From GCA-002722245 sp964230605 (GTDB taxonomy: Bacteria; Bacteroidota; Bacteroidia; Flavobacteriales_C; GCA-002722245): a stretch of 41,030 nt of DNA. The notes below the pieces were generated by a model. That model saw only the letters and a program-made list of their open reading frames with translations, was not told the origin of the DNA and made no database searches. A program made the translations under genes and the position numbers. Where the stretch lies: NCBI GenBank assembly GCA_964230605.1, contig CAXRIN010000011.1, positions 1 to 41,030 on the forward strand, written 5' to 3'. Numbering within the stretch: the stretch's first letter is position 1; the number at the start of each line of letters is the position of its first letter. This document shows, piece by piece, positions 33,166-40,906 of this stretch.

Positions 33166-33818
33166 TGCAAAGAACCTTATCTATATTAATTGTATTAATT
33201 TTCTTGATTAGCTGTGCTGGCAAAAAAGAAAATAAAGTTGGTTTAGTTGAAAACACTTCTTTCAGAGAAATTCAAAAAGATCAACTTTATGTTAATCGTG
33301 AAAAAGATACCATTCCTGTTGGATTAAACATTGGAAACATTGCTCCTAATTTATTGGGGCCAACTCCAAATGGCGACACTATTCAACTCTATAGATTATT
33401 AGGTGATTATGTTTTAATAGATTTTTGGGCATCATGGTGCAGACCTTGTAGATTTGAAAACAGAAATTTAATAAAAACTAAAGCCCATTATCAACAATTT
33501 GATTTCAAAGTTGGACAGACTTTTATGGGCAAACCTATTCTAAAAAAAGGTTTTAAAGTATTTAATGTTTCTCTAGACAGCAACAAAGAATCTTGGAAAA
33601 GAGCTATCAAACAAGATAAACTTGATTGGCCTTATCATATATCCGATCTAAAAGGTTGGCAAAGTAAACTAGGTGATAAATACAATGTATATAGTATCCC
33701 AACTAATTACTTAATAAATCCTGAAGGAATCATTATCGGTAAAAATTTGAGAGGCCAAGAACTCGATAGAGTTCTTGAAAGTCTAGTGTACAAACCAAAC
33801 AAATCTCAAAAGAAATAA
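33165..33818 (+). CDS. TlpA-like thioredoxin-fold lipoprotein
   Basis: Probable periplasm-facing thiol-disulfide protein. The 217 residues begin with a lipoprotein signal peptide whose lipobox ends at Cys17 (IFLISC). The AhpC/TSA-Redoxin type domain starts near 55 (IGNIAPNLLGPTPNGDTIQL), with the active site WCRPC at Cys92/Cys95 and the cis-proline at Pro179 (YSIPTNYLINPEG). A segment near 112-130 (FDFKVGQTFMGKPILKKGF) is longer than in typical TlpA/ResA and may be a small insertion. Its start overlaps murA by one base, so it is expressed with a cell-wall gene. Substrate unknown. Confidence 0.88.
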   Translation: MQRTLSILIVLIFLISCAGKKENKVGLVENTSFREIQKDQLYVNREKDTIPVGLNIGNIAPNLLGPTPNGDTIQLYRLLGDYVLIDFWASWCRPCRFENRNLIKTKAHYQQFDFKVGQTFMGKPILKKGFKVFNVSLDSNKESWKRAIKQDKLDWPYHISDLKGWQSKLGDKYNVYSIPTNYLINPEGIIIGKNLRGQELDRVLESLVYKPNKSQKK

Positions 33819-33836
33819 TTCAAGCCTTTTTTATCG

Positions 33837-33844
33837 TAATTTTG
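33837..33844 (+). promoter_or_regulatory. Candidate grpE-dnaJ promoter -7 box
   Basis: TAATTTTG followed by C is the typical core. It predicts a leader of about 114 nt before grpE. That leader contains the inverted repeat CTGACA (33861-33866) / TGTCAG (33875-33880). It is not a CIRCE element, so regulation by HrcA is not indicated. Confidence 0.4.
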
Positions 33845-33961
33845 CCAAAATTTCAATCAACTGACAATATTCAATGTCAGATTGTCCTATTATAACTCAC
33901 AATACCAATTGGCAAGCGGATTGATAAGTGGAAATTGATTTAATTAGCAAAATATAAAACA

Positions 33962-34498
33962 ATGGCTAAGGAAGAAAAAGTAGCACAAGAAGAAGTTCAA
34001 AACGAAGCACAAGAGCAAGATCAAACTGTTGAAGAAACTCAAACTGAAGCAAAAGAAGTTTCTGTTGAAGATAAATTACAACAAGCTGAAGATAAATTTT
34101 TGAGAATATTCTCAGAATATGAAAACTTCAGAAAAAGAACTCAGAAAGAAAAAGCTGACTTAATCACAGGAGCTGCTGCTGATGTTTATAAAGTTTTATT
34201 ACCTATTCTAGACGACCTAGATCGTGCAAAAGATAACATTGAAAAAGCAGAAGATATTGCTTCTTTAAAAGAAGGTTTAGATTTAATCTTCGACAAACTA
34301 TCTAAATCACTTAAAGCAAATGGTTTAGAACAAATGAATGTAAAAGAACAAGACTTTAATGCGGATGAGCACGAAGCAATTACTAACATCCCTGCCCCTT
34401 CTGAAGAACTAAAAGGTAAGGTTTTAGACGTTGTTGAGAAAGGATATACTTTAAACGGAAAGATTATTCGCTTCCCTAAAGTTGTTGTTGGAGCATAA
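33962..34498 (+). CDS. grpE: Nucleotide exchange factor GrpE
   Basis: Releases ADP from DnaK in the Hsp70 cycle. The 178 residues have an acidic Gln/Glu-rich N-terminal tail (1 to about 40), a long coiled-coil region (about 40-110) with FLRIFSEYENFRKRTQKEKA, and the C-terminal beta-domain ending GYTLNGKIIRFPKVVVGA. It lies upstream of dnaJ; dnaK is not in the window. Confidence 0.96.
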   Translation: MAKEEKVAQEEVQNEAQEQDQTVEETQTEAKEVSVEDKLQQAEDKFLRIFSEYENFRKRTQKEKADLITGAAADVYKVLLPILDDLDRAKDNIEKAEDIASLKEGLDLIFDKLSKSLKANGLEQMNVKEQDFNADEHEAITNIPAPSEELKGKVLDVVEKGYTLNGKIIRFPKVVVGA

Positions 34499-34505
34499 AT
34501 TTAAG

Positions 34506-34574
34506 ACCATGGACCATAGACCATGGACGATAAATTGATAATTACTATGGACTATGGACCATAGACTATGGACT
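34506..34574. repeat. Heptad tandem repeat between grpE and dnaJ
   Basis: Three copies of AC(C/T)AT(G/A)G run at 34506-34526 (ACCATGG, ACCATAG, ACCATGG). Four more run at 34544-34571 (ACTATGG, ACTATGG, ACCATAG, ACTATGG). A 17-bp AT-rich stretch separates the blocks. Because CCATGG is palindromic and CCATAG pairs with CTATGG, the blocks can fold on each other with periodic A-A mismatches. The array fills almost the whole gap and ends 8 bp before the dnaJ start. Confidence 0.9.
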
Positions 34575-34581
34575 AAATAAA

Positions 34582-35730
34582 ATGTCAAAAAGAGATTATT
34601 ACGAGGTATTAGGAGTTAGTAAATCAGCTGACGAAAAGGAAATTAAAAAAGCCTATCGCAAGCTGGCTATTAAATATCATCCCGATAAAAACCCTGACGA
34701 TAAAGACGCTGAAACAAAATTTAAAGAAGCTGCTGAAGCTTACGAAGTTTTAAGTGATTCGCAAAAGAAAGCTAGGTATGATCAATTTGGTCATGCAGGA
34801 ATGGGCGGCGCTGCAGGAGGTCACGGAGGATTCGGTGGAGGTATGTCTATGGATGATATCTTCGAAAACTTTGGTGATATTTTCGGTGGGTTCGGTTTTG
34901 GTGGTGGCGGTGGACGCTCTAGAGGCGGTCGCCGAGTTAATCGAGGATCGAACATCAGAATAAAAGTTGCTCTAACATTAGAAGAAATTGCTGAAGGAGT
35001 TGAAAAGAAAGTAAAAGTCACAAAAGATAACTCTTGTGGTACATGTAATGGGTCTGGAGCGGAAGGATCAAGTGGACACTCTACTTGCGGTACGTGTAAT
35101 GGATCAGGACAAGTAACAAGAGTAACTAACACTTTCCTAGGTCAAATGCAAACAGCATCTACCTGTCCTACCTGTAGTGGTCAAGGAAGTGTAATTACAG
35201 ATAAATGTAAGAAATGTAATGGTAGCGGAGTTGAACGCGGAGAAGCAGTTATTCCTATAAATATTCCGGCAGGAGTTGAAGATGGAATGCAGTTACAAGT
35301 TAGCGGACAAGGAAATATGGGAGCACGTGGAGGTGTTGCTGGAGACTTGTTAGTTGTAATTGAAGAAAAGCCTCATGATCATTTCCAAAGAGAAGGTCAA
35401 AATTTACATTATGATTTATTCGTAAACTTTGCTGACGCAGCTTTAGGAACTCAAATAGTTGTACCTACTTTAAACGGCAAGGTTAAAATCAAATTAGACG
35501 AAGGAACACAATCTGGAAAACTTCTACGATTAAGAGGGAAAGGTTTACCAAGTGTAAATGCATATGGTACTGGTGACATCATAGTAAATGTAAATGTTTG
35601 GACACCTCAAAAACTTTCATCGGAAGAAAAGAAATTGATGGAGAAATTAAGAGATTCCGAAAACTTCAAACCCAATCCTGGTAAAAAGGATAAAGGATTT
35701 TTCGAAAGAGTTAAAGAATATTTCAATTAA
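34582..35730 (+). CDS. dnaJ: Chaperone protein DnaJ
   Basis: Hsp40 co-chaperone that delivers substrates to DnaK and stimulates its ATPase. The 382 residues contain the J-domain with HPD at 33-35, a Gly/Phe-rich linker (about 73-115), and the zinc-binding domain with four CxxCxGxG repeats (CGTCNGSG twice, CPTCSGQG, CKKCNGSG). The C-terminal substrate-binding domains follow. It is a full type I DnaJ. The gap to grpE holds the heptad repeat, and a terminator follows directly. Confidence 0.98.
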   Translation: MSKRDYYEVLGVSKSADEKEIKKAYRKLAIKYHPDKNPDDKDAETKFKEAAEAYEVLSDSQKKARYDQFGHAGMGGAAGGHGGFGGGMSMDDIFENFGDIFGGFGFGGGGGRSRGGRRVNRGSNIRIKVALTLEEIAEGVEKKVKVTKDNSCGTCNGSGAEGSSGHSTCGTCNGSGQVTRVTNTFLGQMQTASTCPTCSGQGSVITDKCKKCNGSGVERGEAVIPINIPAGVEDGMQLQVSGQGNMGARGGVAGDLLVVIEEKPHDHFQREGQNLHYDLFVNFADAALGTQIVVPTLNGKVKIKLDEGTQSGKLLRLRGKGLPSVNAYGTGDIIVNVNVWTPQKLSSEEKKLMEKLRDSENFKPNPGKKDKGFFERVKEYFN

Positions 35731-35735
35731 TAAGC

Positions 35736-35759
35736 AGCCTCACATTGTGGGGCTTTTTT
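35736..35759 (+). terminator. Intrinsic terminator after dnaJ
   Basis: AGCCTCAC (35736-35743) pairs with GTGGGGCT (35747-35754), with one G-U pair and loop ATT, followed by six T. It begins 5 bp after the dnaJ stop. Confidence 0.9.
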
Positions 35760-35780
35760 GTTCAAATTAGAACACATAAA

Positions 35781-36038
35781 ATGGAAAAGAAACTTCCCTA
35801 CAAAGATCAATTAGCACTAGACAGAACCAAACTGGCAAACGAAAGAACTTTCCTGGCTTACTTTAGAACAGCTGTTGTTTTTATTAGTTCTGGCTTTGCC
35901 ATCATTAAGCTTGATCTGCTTAATGAATTAAAAGATTTAGGCGTCGCTCTTATAATACTAGGTCCTCTTCTAATATTATTTGGAATAACTCGATTCTTTG
36001 TAATGAGCAAAAAGTTTAAAAACTATACCATAGATTAA
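35781..36038 (+). CDS. DUF202 family membrane protein
   Basis: Small inner-membrane protein of unknown function. I choose ATG at 35781 (MEKKLPYKDQLALDRTKLAN, 85 residues), because an upstream in-frame alternative start falls inside the dnaJ terminator. The motif DRTKLANERTFLAYFRTAV is the hallmark of DUF202. Two hydrophobic segments follow (about 31-45 and 52-74), ending with a basic cytoplasmic tail. It stands alone between terminator and ABC operon. Confidence 0.85.
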   Translation: MEKKLPYKDQLALDRTKLANERTFLAYFRTAVVFISSGFAIIKLDLLNELKDLGVALIILGPLLILFGITRFFVMSKKFKNYTID

Positions 36039-36137
36039 TCGCTAAAGGGCTTGAAATAAAACACTAAAAGTTAACAACCTTTCACTATAATTCAATCAAT
36101 CTTCTATTCCTTTTCGTTATTTTAGTTAACGCGATCT

Positions 36138-37094
36138 ATGGCATTGAAGTACATCATAAAAGCTAACAAAGTTGTAAAAAGATACAACAATCACACAGCT
36201 TTAAATAAAGTAAGCATTAAGATTCCTAAAGGTTCTATTTATGGACTTCTAGGTCCTAATGGAGCCGGTAAAACAACATTTATCCGATTAATAAATCAAA
36301 TCTCTAAACCAGACGAAGGAGAAATTCTTTTTTACAATCAACCCCTTTCAGAAGAGCATATAAGTCAAATTGGATATTTACCTGAAGAACGAGGTTTATA
36401 TAAAAAAATGAAGGTGGGTGAACAAGCCATGTACCTCGCTCAACTTAAAGGCATGTCTAAAAATGATGCAAAAACGAAGTTGACAGAATGGTTTGATAAA
36501 TTTGACATATTAGACTGGTGGGACAATAAAGTTGAAGACCTTTCAAAAGGAATGGCTCAAAAAGTTCAATTTATTGTTACTGTTGTTCACGAGCCTGAAC
36601 TCTTAATTCTGGATGAACCGTTCTCAGGATTTGACCCTATCAACACAGAACTAATTAAACAAGAGATTTTAGAGCTCAAAAGGAAGGGAACAACGATTAT
36701 CTTTTCAACTCATAACATGCAAAGTGTTGAAGAAATTTGCGATTACATAACACTTATTAACCAATCTGAAATAATTGAAGAAGGACCTGTAGAAGAAGTT
36801 AAAAAACGATTCAGCAAAAATGCCTACGAAATTCACTTCACTGGGAATATGATTACGTTCACAACTGCTTTATGGACCGGTTTTGAATTACTTAAAAAAG
36901 AAGAAATTTCTAAAACAGAGTTCAAGGTTACTGTATCGCCTATGGGGACAAACTCTATAAATGATCTTTTAGCTGCTGTAATACAAGGGTGTAAGATTAA
37001 ATCAGTTCATGAATCTACAGCAAAAATGCACGATATATTTATAAGGGCTGTTGCACAAGCAAATGAACCAACTACTAACTTAAATTCCAACTAA
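36138..37094 (+). CDS. ABC transporter ATP-binding protein (NatA-like)
   Basis: ATPase subunit of an ABC-2 type exporter. The 318 residues show Walker A GLLGPNGAGKTT (about 37-48), Q-loop IGYLPEERGLYKKM, signature LSKGMAQK, Walker B LLILDEP and the switch His in STHNMQ. A C-terminal domain of about 90 residues follows the nucleotide-binding domain, as in the NatA and DrrA relatives. The stop overlaps the permease start by one base, so they form a complex. The substrate (sodium, drug or lipid) is not indicated. Confidence 0.92.
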   Translation: MALKYIIKANKVVKRYNNHTALNKVSIKIPKGSIYGLLGPNGAGKTTFIRLINQISKPDEGEILFYNQPLSEEHISQIGYLPEERGLYKKMKVGEQAMYLAQLKGMSKNDAKTKLTEWFDKFDILDWWDNKVEDLSKGMAQKVQFIVTVVHEPELLILDEPFSGFDPINTELIKQEILELKRKGTTIIFSTHNMQSVEEICDYITLINQSEIIEEGPVEEVKKRFSKNAYEIHFTGNMITFTTALWTGFELLKKEEISKTEFKVTVSPMGTNSINDLLAAVIQGCKIKSVHESTAKMHDIFIRAVAQANEPTTNLNSN

Positions 37095-38434
37095 TGAGCA
37101 AATTAAGATTAGTAGTTAATAGAGAGTTTAAAACCAGGGTTCAAAAGAAATCTTTTATTCTTTTATCAATAATTACCCCAATTATAATTGCTGGTTTAAT
37201 CATAGCTCCTATCCTCATTCAACAATCAACTTTCAAACAAAAAACAGTTCTAATTGTTGATGATACAATCACCTTGGGTGATTTATTGCAAAAGGAAAAA
37301 AGCTCCAGATTCATCAAATACATCAACATGCCAATTGAAGCAACTATTGATGCTGTTGCTGATAGGTATGAGAATTCAACAGACACAATGGTCTTGCATC
37401 TCAATAAGAATTTTGGTGTAGTTACAAATAGTCCTGGTCAATTATACAACAACGGACACCCTGGACCTGGCGTGATTAAAACAATTAAAAATGATTGCTT
37501 CGATTTATTTAGAAAGATTCAGGTATATCGAATGACCAATTTGAATTTAGAAAAAATCGACAAACGATTAGGTGATACTTGTAATATTCAATATGAAGGC
37601 CAAGGAATTAATCCAGAAGTTAAATCCTATCTCTCTTTAGCAGGTGGATTATTAATGTATTTACTTGTATTAATATATGGAGTTCAAGTAATGAAAGGTG
37701 TTCTTGAAGAAAAAACAAATAGAATTATTGAGGTAATCCTTTCGTCTATCAAGCCAGTAAAATTGATGTGGGGGAAAATTATAGGAATCGGACTAGTAGG
37801 AATAACACAATTTTCAATCATTATTGTAGTTGCGATTGTTTTATTTAGCATAGTTCAATCTGTTGTCGATATTGATCCTTCTGCACTTGTAAATGATCAA
37901 ATTAGAATGATGGACGCTAATGGAGAATTAGTTGATGCTAAAATGCCTAGTTTGACTGTAGAACAAATGGATACACTATACGCAATTGAAGGTTTGAAGA
38001 ATTTCCTTCCAACTTTTTTAATGGTCATGCCTTTCCTTTTTGTTGGCGGATTTTTACTCTATGCTTCATTTTTTGCAACTGTGGGTTCGGCATCTAACCC
38101 TGACTCTGAGGCTCAACAATACATTTTACCAATTACAGTCCCCATTATCATAAGTATGATAATCGCTGCAACAATTATGGAAAACCCAAGCTCCGATCTA
38201 GTATATTGGACATCAATGTTTCCATTAACCTCTCCAATTGTAATGGCCGCAAGATTACCATTTATAGATTGGGGGTCTGAATGGTGGCAAGTTTTAACTG
38301 CCATTTTATTATTAATTGCAAGTGTGTGGCTGAGCACCAAGTTCGCAGCCAAAGTATATAAAACTGCCATTTTAATGTACGGTCAAAAACTGAGCTACAA
38401 AAACATTTGGAAGTGGTTTAAACAAAGTAATTGA
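37094..38434 (+). CDS. ABC-2 type permease (NatB-like)
   Basis: Membrane subunit of the exporter. The 446 residues start with a cytoplasmic NREFKTRVQKKSF segment, then a first membrane helix (about 22-42) and a large extracytoplasmic loop (about 45-175). Five or so further helices follow, starting with SLAGGLLMYLLVLIYGVQVM and the cytoplasmic EEKTNRIIEVILSSIKP that is typical of ABC-2 permeases. It overlaps the ATPase gene and the next gene (TGATG), so all three are translated together. Confidence 0.9.
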   Translation: MSKLRLVVNREFKTRVQKKSFILLSIITPIIIAGLIIAPILIQQSTFKQKTVLIVDDTITLGDLLQKEKSSRFIKYINMPIEATIDAVADRYENSTDTMVLHLNKNFGVVTNSPGQLYNNGHPGPGVIKTIKNDCFDLFRKIQVYRMTNLNLEKIDKRLGDTCNIQYEGQGINPEVKSYLSLAGGLLMYLLVLIYGVQVMKGVLEEKTNRIIEVILSSIKPVKLMWGKIIGIGLVGITQFSIIIVVAIVLFSIVQSVVDIDPSALVNDQIRMMDANGELVDAKMPSLTVEQMDTLYAIEGLKNFLPTFLMVMPFLFVGGFLLYASFFATVGSASNPDSEAQQYILPITVPIIISMIIAATIMENPSSDLVYWTSMFPLTSPIVMAARLPFIDWGSEWWQVLTAILLLIASVWLSTKFAAKVYKTAILMYGQKLSYKNIWKWFKQSN

Positions 38435-39366
38435 TGAAAGTAGCTGTAATTGACATAGGCACAAACACCTTCAATCTTTTAATTGCCTCAAAACCAAATA
38501 GAAGATTAATTCCAATTGAAGTTCATAAAGAATTTGTATTCCTTGGAAAAGGAGGGATAAACCAAAATATAATTCAAGATGATGCAATTTTGAGAGGACT
38601 AACCACTCTAAAGCGATTTAAAGAAATAGCTGACAGGGTTGGGGTTTCAAAAATAATAGCAATTGCAACATCAGCTGTAAGAAATGCAACAAATGGTCAA
38701 GTTTTTATTGATAAAACAAGGGCGTTAACAGGGATTGAAATTCAAGTTATTACAGGAAACAAAGAAGCCGATTATATTTACTTAGGAGCTAAAGAGGCTA
38801 CAAACTTTGGCCCTAATCCTGTTCTTCTAATGGACGTTGGTGGTGGAAGTACTGAATTTATAATTTGTGACAAACAACAAATGTTTTGGAAAAAGAGCAT
38901 TGAAGTAGGTGCATCCAGACTTTATGAACTTTTCCATAAATCAGATCCAATTACAACGGAAGAAATAGAATCAATTGAAGAGCATCTTGAAGATGTTCTT
39001 TCTCCTGTTTTGAAAAAAGCGGAAGAATTTGAAATTGAAACACTAATCGGATCTTCAGGTTCATTCACATCGTTTGCAAAAATTGTAGCTAATAGAATAC
39101 AGGAAGCTGAAAAATTAGCTTATTCATCTGATTATGAATTCGATTTAGCAGAATTTTACGAGGTAAATGAAGAGCTAATTAACTCTACTTTAGACGAAAG
39201 GTATATCATCCCAGGATTAATTAAAGAAAGAGCGCCTATGATCGTCGTTGGCACAGTACTTGTAAACTTCGTTTTGGACAGGTTAAAAATTCAACATTTC
39301 AAACTAGCTAGATACGCACTTAAAGAAGGAGTTGCTAGTGAATTTTTAAATCGTTTAACACATTAA
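38434..39366 (+). CDS. Ppx/GppA family phosphatase
   Basis: Exopolyphosphatase or pppGpp phosphohydrolase of the actin-like ATPase fold. I take ATG at 38434 (MKVAVIDIGTNTFNLLIA, 310 residues), overlapping the permease stop. The phosphate-binding loops AVIDIGTNT and LMDVGGGSTEFII are present, along with the ATSAVRNATNG segment. At 310 residues it has only the two catalytic domains, without the C-terminal HD-like region of E. coli Ppx. It is followed 10 bp later by a response regulator gene, so polyphosphate or ppGpp metabolism and sigma-54 control may be linked (inference). Confidence 0.9.
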   Translation: MKVAVIDIGTNTFNLLIASKPNRRLIPIEVHKEFVFLGKGGINQNIIQDDAILRGLTTLKRFKEIADRVGVSKIIAIATSAVRNATNGQVFIDKTRALTGIEIQVITGNKEADYIYLGAKEATNFGPNPVLLMDVGGGSTEFIICDKQQMFWKKSIEVGASRLYELFHKSDPITTEEIESIEEHLEDVLSPVLKKAEEFEIETLIGSSGSFTSFAKIVANRIQEAEKLAYSSDYEFDLAEFYEVNEELINSTLDERYIIPGLIKERAPMIVVGTVLVNFVLDRLKIQHFKLARYALKEGVASEFLNRLTH

Positions 39367-39376
39367 AAAGCAGGAT

Positions 39377-40552
39377 ATGGGAAAGATTTTAGTTATTGAT
39401 GATGAAAGACCAATTAGAAGAACTTTAAGTGAAATTCTTGAATTTGAAAAATTTAAAGTTGATCAAGCTGAAGATGGAGAGCAAGGTTTAAAAATGGCAC
39501 AAGAAAACGAATATGATGTTATTCTTTGTGATATTAAAATGCCTAAAATGGATGGCTTAGAGGTTCTTGAAAAAATACAAGAACTTGATTATGATCCCGC
39601 AATAGTAATGATATCTGGTCACGGAACCATTGATACAGCTGTAGATGCTTTGAAAAAAGGAGCGTTTGATTATATTCCAAAACCACCAGACTTAAATAGA
39701 TTATTAGTTACAGTTAGAAATGCAATGGACAAAAAAGAGCTTGTCCAAGAAACTAAAGTGCTGAAAAAGAAACTCAATAAAGTTAAATCAGCAAATATAA
39801 TTGGTGAATCCAAAGCAATTCAAGACGTGATTAATGTGATTAATAAAGTAGCTGCAACAGATGCTCGAGTTTTAATCACAGGAGGAAATGGATCTGGGAA
39901 AGAATTAGTAGCACGTCAGATTCATGAAAAAAGCACAAGAGCGAAAGGTCCATTAGTTGAAGTAAACTGTGCTGCTATTCCATCAGAATTAATAGAATCC
40001 GAATTGTTTGGACATGAAAAAGGAGCATTTACTTCTGCTCATAAACAACGAAAAGGTAATTTTGAAAACGCTAATGGTGGAACCTTATTCTTAGACGAAA
40101 TTGGTGATATGAGCCTTTCAGCTCAAGCTAAAGTTTTAAGAGCGCTTCAAGAAAATAGAATTACCAGAGTTGGTGGTGAAAAGGAAATTAAAGTTGACGT
40201 AAGAGTTGTTGCTGCAACGAATAAGGATTTAAAAGCTGAAATCGAAAAAGGTAACTTCAGAGAAGATCTATACCATAGGCTTAGTGTAATAGTTATTCAA
40301 AACCCATCATTGAATGACAGAAAAGAAGATATCCCGCTTTTAGCAAATTTCTTCTCCAGTCAAATCTGTGACGATCACGGTATAGCACCCAAAACAGTTA
40401 CAGAAGACGGCATTAAAGAGCTTCAAAAAATAAACTGGACAGGAAATATAAGAGAGTTCCGAAATGTTATGGAAAGACTAATTATTCTTTGTAGTAAGGA
40501 AATAACCGATAAAGATGTTATAGCATTCGCTCAACCTCTAAGTCAAAGTTAA
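39377..40552 (+). CDS. NtrC-type sigma-54 activator lacking DNA-binding domain
   Basis: Response regulator that would open sigma-54 promoter complexes with ATP energy. The receiver domain (1 to about 120) has the acidic pocket Asp8/Asp9, phospho-acceptor Asp52, Ser80 and Lys102. The AAA+ domain (about 140-370) has Walker A GGNGSGKE (169-176), Walker B LFLDEIGDM, and arginine-finger residues near 295-301. The sigma-54 contact loop reads GAFTSA (216-221) instead of GAFTGA. The protein ends at 391 just after the AAA+ lid (WTGNIREFRNVMERLIIL), so the Fis-type HTH of most family members is missing. No histidine kinase adjoins. Confidence 0.93.
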   Translation: MGKILVIDDERPIRRTLSEILEFEKFKVDQAEDGEQGLKMAQENEYDVILCDIKMPKMDGLEVLEKIQELDYDPAIVMISGHGTIDTAVDALKKGAFDYIPKPPDLNRLLVTVRNAMDKKELVQETKVLKKKLNKVKSANIIGESKAIQDVINVINKVAATDARVLITGGNGSGKELVARQIHEKSTRAKGPLVEVNCAAIPSELIESELFGHEKGAFTSAHKQRKGNFENANGGTLFLDEIGDMSLSAQAKVLRALQENRITRVGGEKEIKVDVRVVAATNKDLKAEIEKGNFREDLYHRLSVIVIQNPSLNDRKEDIPLLANFFSSQICDDHGIAPKTVTEDGIKELQKINWTGNIREFRNVMERLIILCSKEITDKDVIAFAQPLSQS

Positions 40553-40575
40553 TTCAATGAAAATATAATTGTCTT

Positions 40576-40602
40576 ATGGCCTATTCTTATAGGCCATTTT
40601 TT
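40576..40602. terminator. GGCCTAT hairpin serving as terminator
   Basis: ATGGCCTAT (40576-40584) and ATAGGCCAT (40589-40597) pair perfectly around TCTT, followed by six T on the plus strand. It lies 23 bp after the sigma-54 activator and is a good terminator for it. It matches the right-hand arm of the repeat at 1114-1135 in 20 of 22 bases. Confidence 0.85.
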
Positions 40603-40607
40603 GTTGA

Positions 40608-40891
40608 TTACTTAATCAACCTCCAATTAAATGAAGCTCCCAATTTTGCATTAACATAGCCTCTTTCAGCAAAATTACCAGTACCAGGACGAGCCCCTAA
40701 TTCAATTCCATAAGTAAGACCTACTTTACCAGTCGAATTAAACTCGAATCCAGTTCTAAACCCAAAGTATTCCATTGAATAGGTATCTTCACCTGGAATT
40801 GTCCATTTTTGTAGTTGAAAAACTTCATTAACAACCTCTCCTCCGTCTTCCCATGTGTACAAGATTTCACCAATAGTCATTTGACGAGCAA
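40608..40891 (-). pseudogene. C-terminal fragment of an outer-membrane beta-barrel-like protein
   Basis: The frame ends with a pattern of alternating aromatic/hydrophobic and polar residues (YFGFRTGFEFNSTGKVGLTY, YVNAKLGASFNWRLIK), like the last strands of an outer-membrane barrel. There is no signal peptide: the first Met (40880) gives MTIGEILYTWEDGG. The same frame continues upstream as VARQ directly from the putative IS end at about 40891, then meets a stop at 40907. This fits a gene whose 5' part lies beyond the inserted IS. It could instead be a small orphan gene starting at 40880. Family not identified. Confidence 0.5.
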
Positions 40892-40906
40892 CCTGAGCTC
40901 GATTCT
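40889..40906 (-). repeat. Putative IS terminal inverted-repeat sequence
   Basis: On the minus strand AGAATCGAGCTCAGGTTG overlaps the stop codon of the transposase fragment and matches 186-203 exactly. A tip at AC (ACCTGAGC... read inward) would fit IS982-family ends. The other end of the element is outside the window. Confidence 0.5.

Noticed and set aside
33861..33880. CIRCE operator of HrcA upstream of grpE
   Set aside because: The inverted repeat does not match the CIRCE consensus (TTAGCACTC-N9-GAGTGCTAA).
34506..34574. CRISPR-like array
   Set aside because: Units are only 7 bp, directly tandem, with no unique spacers and no cas genes in the window.
35745..35780. Upstream start for the DUF202 gene
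   Set aside because: It lies inside the dnaJ terminator stem and would add residues not seen in the family; ATG at 35781 fits the family N-terminus.
38431..38433. TTG start for the Ppx/GppA gene
   Set aside because: The adjacent ATG at 38434 gives the normal N-terminus MKVAVIDIGTN and the usual TGATG overlap.
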